DNA of 64,000 bases, taken from Azospirillum fermentarium (GTDB lineage: Bacteria; Pseudomonadota; Alphaproteobacteria; Azospirillales; Azospirillaceae). This document shows positions 60,379 through 64,000 of the stretch, one piece after another (position 1 is the stretch's first letter; the number at the start of each line of letters is the position of its first letter). Location: positions 151,000-214,999 of the forward strand of contig NZ_JAOQNH010000004.1 in the NCBI RefSeq assembly GCF_025961205.1, read 5' to 3'. The notes beneath the pieces were generated by a model that was given only the letters and a program-made list of their open reading frames with translations, did no database searches and was not told where the DNA came from. Position numbers and translations under genes: made by a program.

Positions 60379-60553
60379 CAATGGTTTCCGGGCGGTGTGT
60401 TCGGTTTCGCAAGGCCACAAAAAAAGTTTTACGTCTCGGCACCTGTTTCCATTACGATCCCGTCGGCTCGAGAAGCCCGGACCGGGGGATGGTGGCACTC
60501 TCCCCCCGCCGCTGACAATCTGAGTGCCCTAGCCAAAGCGTGCAACGGAATCC

Positions 60554-62716
60554 ATGACCCTCGCTGCTTCAGAGACGTCCTGCGCTCATACGGGACTGCG
60601 ATGCCTGGTTGCTGTGGCCCAGCAGTGCGGCATCAATGTTTCCGTTGAGCAAATGAAGCATGACTTCGTGGTGGAGAACCAGGAGGTTGGCCTCGCGCAG
60701 CTCATGCGCATGGCCCGGAAGATCGGGCTGAAGGCTCGAACCGTCGCAATGAACTGGCAGCACCTGCTCAAACTGGGACAGGCATTTCCGGCCATCGTCC
60801 AGTTGCGCAACGGCAATGCCATGCTGGTCATCGGCTACTCCAAGGTCGGTGACACGCCGCTGGTCGTCCTGCGCGATCCGCTGTCCACCAGTGACGACGG
60901 CATTCTGGCCATCGATGAAAGGCGCTTCGCCGAGGCCTGGGACGGGCAGGTTCTGCTGCTGAAGCGCGATTACGCCATTACTGAAACCACGCAGCCCTTC
61001 GGCTTCCGCTGGTTCCTGGCGGAAATCCTGCGCCATCGCCGCCTGTATATGGATATCGGCGTCGCCGCCATCCTGTTGAGCGTGCTGTCCATGGCCATGC
61101 CGGTGTTCATCCAGCTCATCCTGGACCGGGTGGTGGTGCACAACAGCCTCGGCACGCTCTACGTTCTTGCCGCCGGCCTGGTTCTGGTCATCCTGTTCGA
61201 GACCATCTTCACCTATCTGCGGCAATACACGGTGATGTTCGCAACGCGTAAAATCGATGCGCGCATCAACGTCGCCACCTACAACAAGCTCATCAGCCTG
61301 CCGATGGACTTCTTTGAGAAGACACCGGCTGGTATGACGATGAAGAATTTGAGCCAATCTGAACGCATCCGCAATTTCATGACCGGTCCGGTCTTTGGAG
61401 CGATGCTGGACAGCTTTGCTCTCATCTTCCTCATTCCCATGATGTTCTTGTACCAGCCGCTGTTGGCGATGATCGTCATGGCCTTCACCATCGCCATCAG
61501 CCTGATCGTCGGTTGTGTGATCCCGTTGCTCAAACACCGTTTCACCAAGGTGTACGAGGCGGAAACGCAGATGAGTTCGATGCTGATCGAATCCATCCAC
61601 GGCATGCGGACCATCAAGTCGTTGGCCCTTGATGCCCGCCAGCGTAAAGAATGGGACCACCGGGTCGCCTATACCGCGCGGGTGCGTTTCGACGTGCAGA
61701 AGCTGGCGCTGGTCGCCCAATCGCTGGTCCATCCGCTTGAAAAGCTGATGACCGCCACGGTCATTTCCGTCGGCGCCTATCTGGTGCTGGAGCGGGAGAT
61801 GCAGATCGGCGGGCTGATCGCCTTCAACATCATCTCGGGCCGCGTGGTCGGGCCGCTGGTGCAGATGTCCTCGCTGATCCAGCAGTTCCAGGAAGTGTCT
61901 CTGTCGGTCAGGATGCTGGGCACCATCATGAACCATCCGGGTGAAGACACCCGGTCGGGCCGTGGCCTGCGCACGCCCTTCAAGGGGCTGGTGGAATTCA
62001 ACAACATCCGTTTCCGCTACAGCCCCTCGGCCCCGCCGGCGCTGGACGGCGTATCGTTCTGCATTCCCGAGGGAACGATCTTCGGCATCATGGGCCGGTC
62101 GGGATCGGGCAAGACCACCATCACCCGCCTGCTCCAGGGGCTGCACACTCCGCAGGAAGGGCTGATCAAGATCGACGGCTCGGACCTGCGCGAAATCGCG
62201 CTGGATCATCTGCGCACCAGCATCGGCGTGGTGCTGCAGGAAAACTTCCTGTTCCGGGGCACCATCCGCGAGAACATTGCCGCCGCCAAGCCGAGCGCCA
62301 CCCTGGAAGAGGTGATGCGCGCCGCCCGGCTGGCCGGTGCCGACGAATTCATCGAACGCCTGCCCAAGGGCTTCGAGACGGTGCTGGAGGAAGGCTCCGC
62401 CAACCTGTCGGGCGGCCAGCGCCAGCGCTTGGCCATCGCGCGCGCGCTGCTGACGGATCCGCGCATTCTGATCCTGGACGAAGCCACCAGCGCGCTCGAT
62501 GCCGAAAGTGAAGCCATCGTCCAGGCCAACCTGATGAGCATCGCGCGCGGACGGACGGTCATCATCATCTCTCACCGCCTGTCCACCCTGGTCCCGTCCG
62601 ACAACATCATGGTTCTGGAACAGGGCCGGGTGCAGGATGTGGGCCGCCACGAAGAACTGCTGCACCGCTGCGATATCTATCAGCACCTGTGGCACCAGCA
62701 GAACCGCCACATCTAA
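60554..62716 (+). CDS. Type I secretion ABC transporter with inactive C39-like domain (HlyB-like)
   Basis: 720 residues: an N-terminal peptidase-like domain (about 1-140), a permease with about six helices, and an ATPase with Walker A MGRSGSGKTT, signature LSGGQRQR and Walker B ILILDEATSALD. In processing C39 peptidases the active Cys lies in D-C-G-x-x-C. Here the same place reads H-T-G-L-R-C, so the catalytic Cys is Thr. The domain is therefore a substrate-docking domain, as in HlyB. It exports an unprocessed protein, probably an RTX-type or adhesin protein, together with the HlyD partner 12 bp downstream. Confidence 0.92.
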   Translation: MTLAASETSCAHTGLRCLVAVAQQCGINVSVEQMKHDFVVENQEVGLAQLMRMARKIGLKARTVAMNWQHLLKLGQAFPAIVQLRNGNAMLVIGYSKVGDTPLVVLRDPLSTSDDGILAIDERRFAEAWDGQVLLLKRDYAITETTQPFGFRWFLAEILRHRRLYMDIGVAAILLSVLSMAMPVFIQLILDRVVVHNSLGTLYVLAAGLVLVILFETIFTYLRQYTVMFATRKIDARINVATYNKLISLPMDFFEKTPAGMTMKNLSQSERIRNFMTGPVFGAMLDSFALIFLIPMMFLYQPLLAMIVMAFTIAISLIVGCVIPLLKHRFTKVYEAETQMSSMLIESIHGMRTIKSLALDARQRKEWDHRVAYTARVRFDVQKLALVAQSLVHPLEKLMTATVISVGAYLVLEREMQIGGLIAFNIISGRVVGPLVQMSSLIQQFQEVSLSVRMLGTIMNHPGEDTRSGRGLRTPFKGLVEFNNIRFRYSPSAPPALDGVSFCIPEGTIFGIMGRSGSGKTTITRLLQGLHTPQEGLIKIDGSDLREIALDHLRTSIGVVLQENFLFRGTIRENIAAAKPSATLEEVMRAARLAGADEFIERLPKGFETVLEEGSANLSGGQRQRLAIARALLTDPRILILDEATSALDAESEAIVQANLMSIARGRTVIIISHRLSTLVPSDNIMVLEQGRVQDVGRHEELLHRCDIYQHLWHQQNRHI

Positions 62717-62728
62717 CGGTCGGGAATC

Positions 62729-64000
62729 ATGAGCGTCCGTCAGCTTCGTTTCAGCCCGCAGCAGCAGCGGAAGATTGCCGACACGATCAACGAGTATCAG
62801 CAGGATACCACCGAGATCGACGGCGAACGCTATCCCCTGCTGGCGCGGTCATCGCTCTACACGATGGTCCTGATGGCTATCGTCGCCTTCATCTGGATCA
62901 CGGTTTCGACCCTGGACCGGGTAGTATCGGCCCGTGGGCGCATCGTGTCCACCGAACCCAGCCTCGTGGTCCAGCCGCTCGAAACCTCGATCATCAAGAG
63001 CATCAACGTGAAGGTGGGCGATATCGTTCACCCCGGTACGGTGCTGGCCACCCTTGATCCCACCTTCACCCAGGCCGATTACGACCAGCTCCGCGCCCGC
63101 ATGCTGAGCCTGGATGCCCAGATCGAACGGCTGGAGGCGGAATACGCCAACCGGCCATACAAGGTCGAGGCACGGCCCGACAGCGACGAGGTGGAAGGGG
63201 CCAGCTACCGCCAGCTTCAGGAATCCCTGTGGCGGGAGCGTCAGGCGCAGTACCAGTCCCAGCTTCAGAGCTATGACGAGAAGATCGCCCGGATCGAAGC
63301 GAACCTCGTCACCCGCCAGCAGGATGAAGTCCTGCTGGCCAATAGGCTGGAGATCGTGCGCGAGGTGGAAGCCATGCGGATGAAGCTGGAATCCAATCAG
63401 GTGGGCAGCCGTCTGAACTCCCTTCAGGCCCGCGACTCCCGCATCGAAATCGAGCGCAACTTGGCCATGGTCAAGCGCGACATGATCGAGCGGCGGCATG
63501 AGCTGCAGGGGGCCCAGGCCGACCGCGACGCCTTTGTCCAGCAATGGCAGTCCCGCATCCTGGAAGATCTGGTCGGCCGCCGGAACGAGCGCGACGGGGT
63601 GGCCGAACAGATCGTCAAGGTGCGCAAACGCCAGGATCTGGTCAGCCTGTCGCCGGTGGTGGATGCGGTGGTGCTTGACATCGCCCAGCGGTCGGTCGGG
63701 TCGGTGGTCAACGGGGCCGAACCGCTGTTCACCCTGGTGCCTCTGGGCGCGCCGCTGGAGGTGGAGGCCTCCATCGACGCCAGGGAACTGGGCTTCATCA
63801 AGGTCGACGATCACGTCAGCATCAAGCTCGACGCCTATCCGTTCCAGGAACACGGCATGCTGGAAGGGCGCGTGCGCACCATCAGCGAAGACGCTTTCAA
63901 CGGGCAGCAGGGAGCCACCAGCACCACAGGTACCTTCTACAAGGCCCGCATCACGCTGGACAAGAAGACCCTGGACCACACGCCGGCGAACTTCCGCCGA
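62729..64000 (+). CDS. HlyD-family membrane fusion protein (3' truncated by the window)
   Basis: Open from ATG 62729 to the last base with no stop (424 codons), so the gene continues beyond the window. A transmembrane helix near residues 45-62 (TMVLMAIVAFIWITVSTLD) anchors it in the inner membrane. A lipoyl-like part (VVQPLETSIIKSINVKVGDIVHPGTVLATLD) follows, then a long coiled coil rich in Glu/Gln/Arg. The part VVDAVVLDIAQRSVGSVVNGAEPLFTLVP returns to the lipoyl-like fold. It bridges the ABC transporter and an outer-membrane TolC channel. TolC and the substrate are outside this window. Confidence 0.9.
   Translation, partial: MSVRQLRFSPQQQRKIADTINEYQQDTTEIDGERYPLLARSSLYTMVLMAIVAFIWITVSTLDRVVSARGRIVSTEPSLVVQPLETSIIKSINVKVGDIVHPGTVLATLDPTFTQADYDQLRARMLSLDAQIERLEAEYANRPYKVEARPDSDEVEGASYRQLQESLWRERQAQYQSQLQSYDEKIARIEANLVTRQQDEVLLANRLEIVREVEAMRMKLESNQVGSRLNSLQARDSRIEIERNLAMVKRDMIERRHELQGAQADRDAFVQQWQSRILEDLVGRRNERDGVAEQIVKVRKRQDLVSLSPVVDAVVLDIAQRSVGSVVNGAEPLFTLVPLGAPLEVEASIDARELGFIKVDDHVSIKLDAYPFQEHGMLEGRVRTISEDAFNGQQGATSTTGTFYKARITLDKKTLDHTPANFRR

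Overview
The window reads as a GC-rich alphaproteobacterial chromosome segment. Gene content fits an Azospirillum/Rhodospirillaceae-type organism, but no rRNA or other firm taxonomic marker is present. Almost the whole window is a surface-polysaccharide locus. A complete-looking lasso-peptide biosynthetic cluster is embedded in it.

Bases 1-16767 hold sugar-nucleotide and sugar-transfer genes. They include sugar epimerases, a heptose-type block (a fused nucleotidyltransferase/PfkB kinase and a SIS isomerase), two tandem TPR/SPINDLY-type glycosyltransferases, a UDP-glucuronate decarboxylase, three other glycosyltransferases, and gmd/fcl for GDP-L-fucose. A Sel1-repeat protein and an LpxD paralogue follow (16914-19832).

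Bases 19817-30980 are the most interesting part. An ABC exporter, two HprK-like proteins (one degenerate), a PqqD-like recognition protein (B1), a transglutaminase-like protease (B2) and an asparagine-synthetase-like cyclase (C) surround a 53-residue precursor gene (26781-26942). The predicted core is AKGSPHAEGNTTKTSS, with an A1-E8 ring and a C-terminal Ser. A sulfotransferase gene overlaps the B2 gene by 4 bp. A 2OG-Fe(II) oxygenase gene precedes B2 on the same strand. Three phage-tail-collar proteins and a GNAT acetyltransferase lie between B1 and the precursor, next to an AT-rich spacer. A nucleotidyltransferase of a family often found with such clusters lies at 32834.

Bases 31329-53844 look like a Wzx/Wzy-type exopolysaccharide system: a WbaP-like initiating transferase, a Wza-like lipoprotein, an outer-membrane barrel, two Wzy/ligase-like proteins, a Wzx flippase, several glycosyltransferases, an FkbM methyltransferase and a Wzc tyrosine kinase. 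A decayed, internally deleted copy of the Wzc gene (40184-40581) lies in inverted orientation to the intact gene, so the two flank the glycosyltransferase block.

Bases 54090-57306 form a tight five-gene operon (two related nucleotidyltransferases, a cupin, a HAD phosphatase and a GDPD-like enzyme). The window ends with a secreted FG-GAP protein, a PseG-like enzyme, and a type I secretion ABC transporter with its HlyD partner, which runs off the end. I saw no tRNA, rRNA, CRISPR array or insertion sequence.
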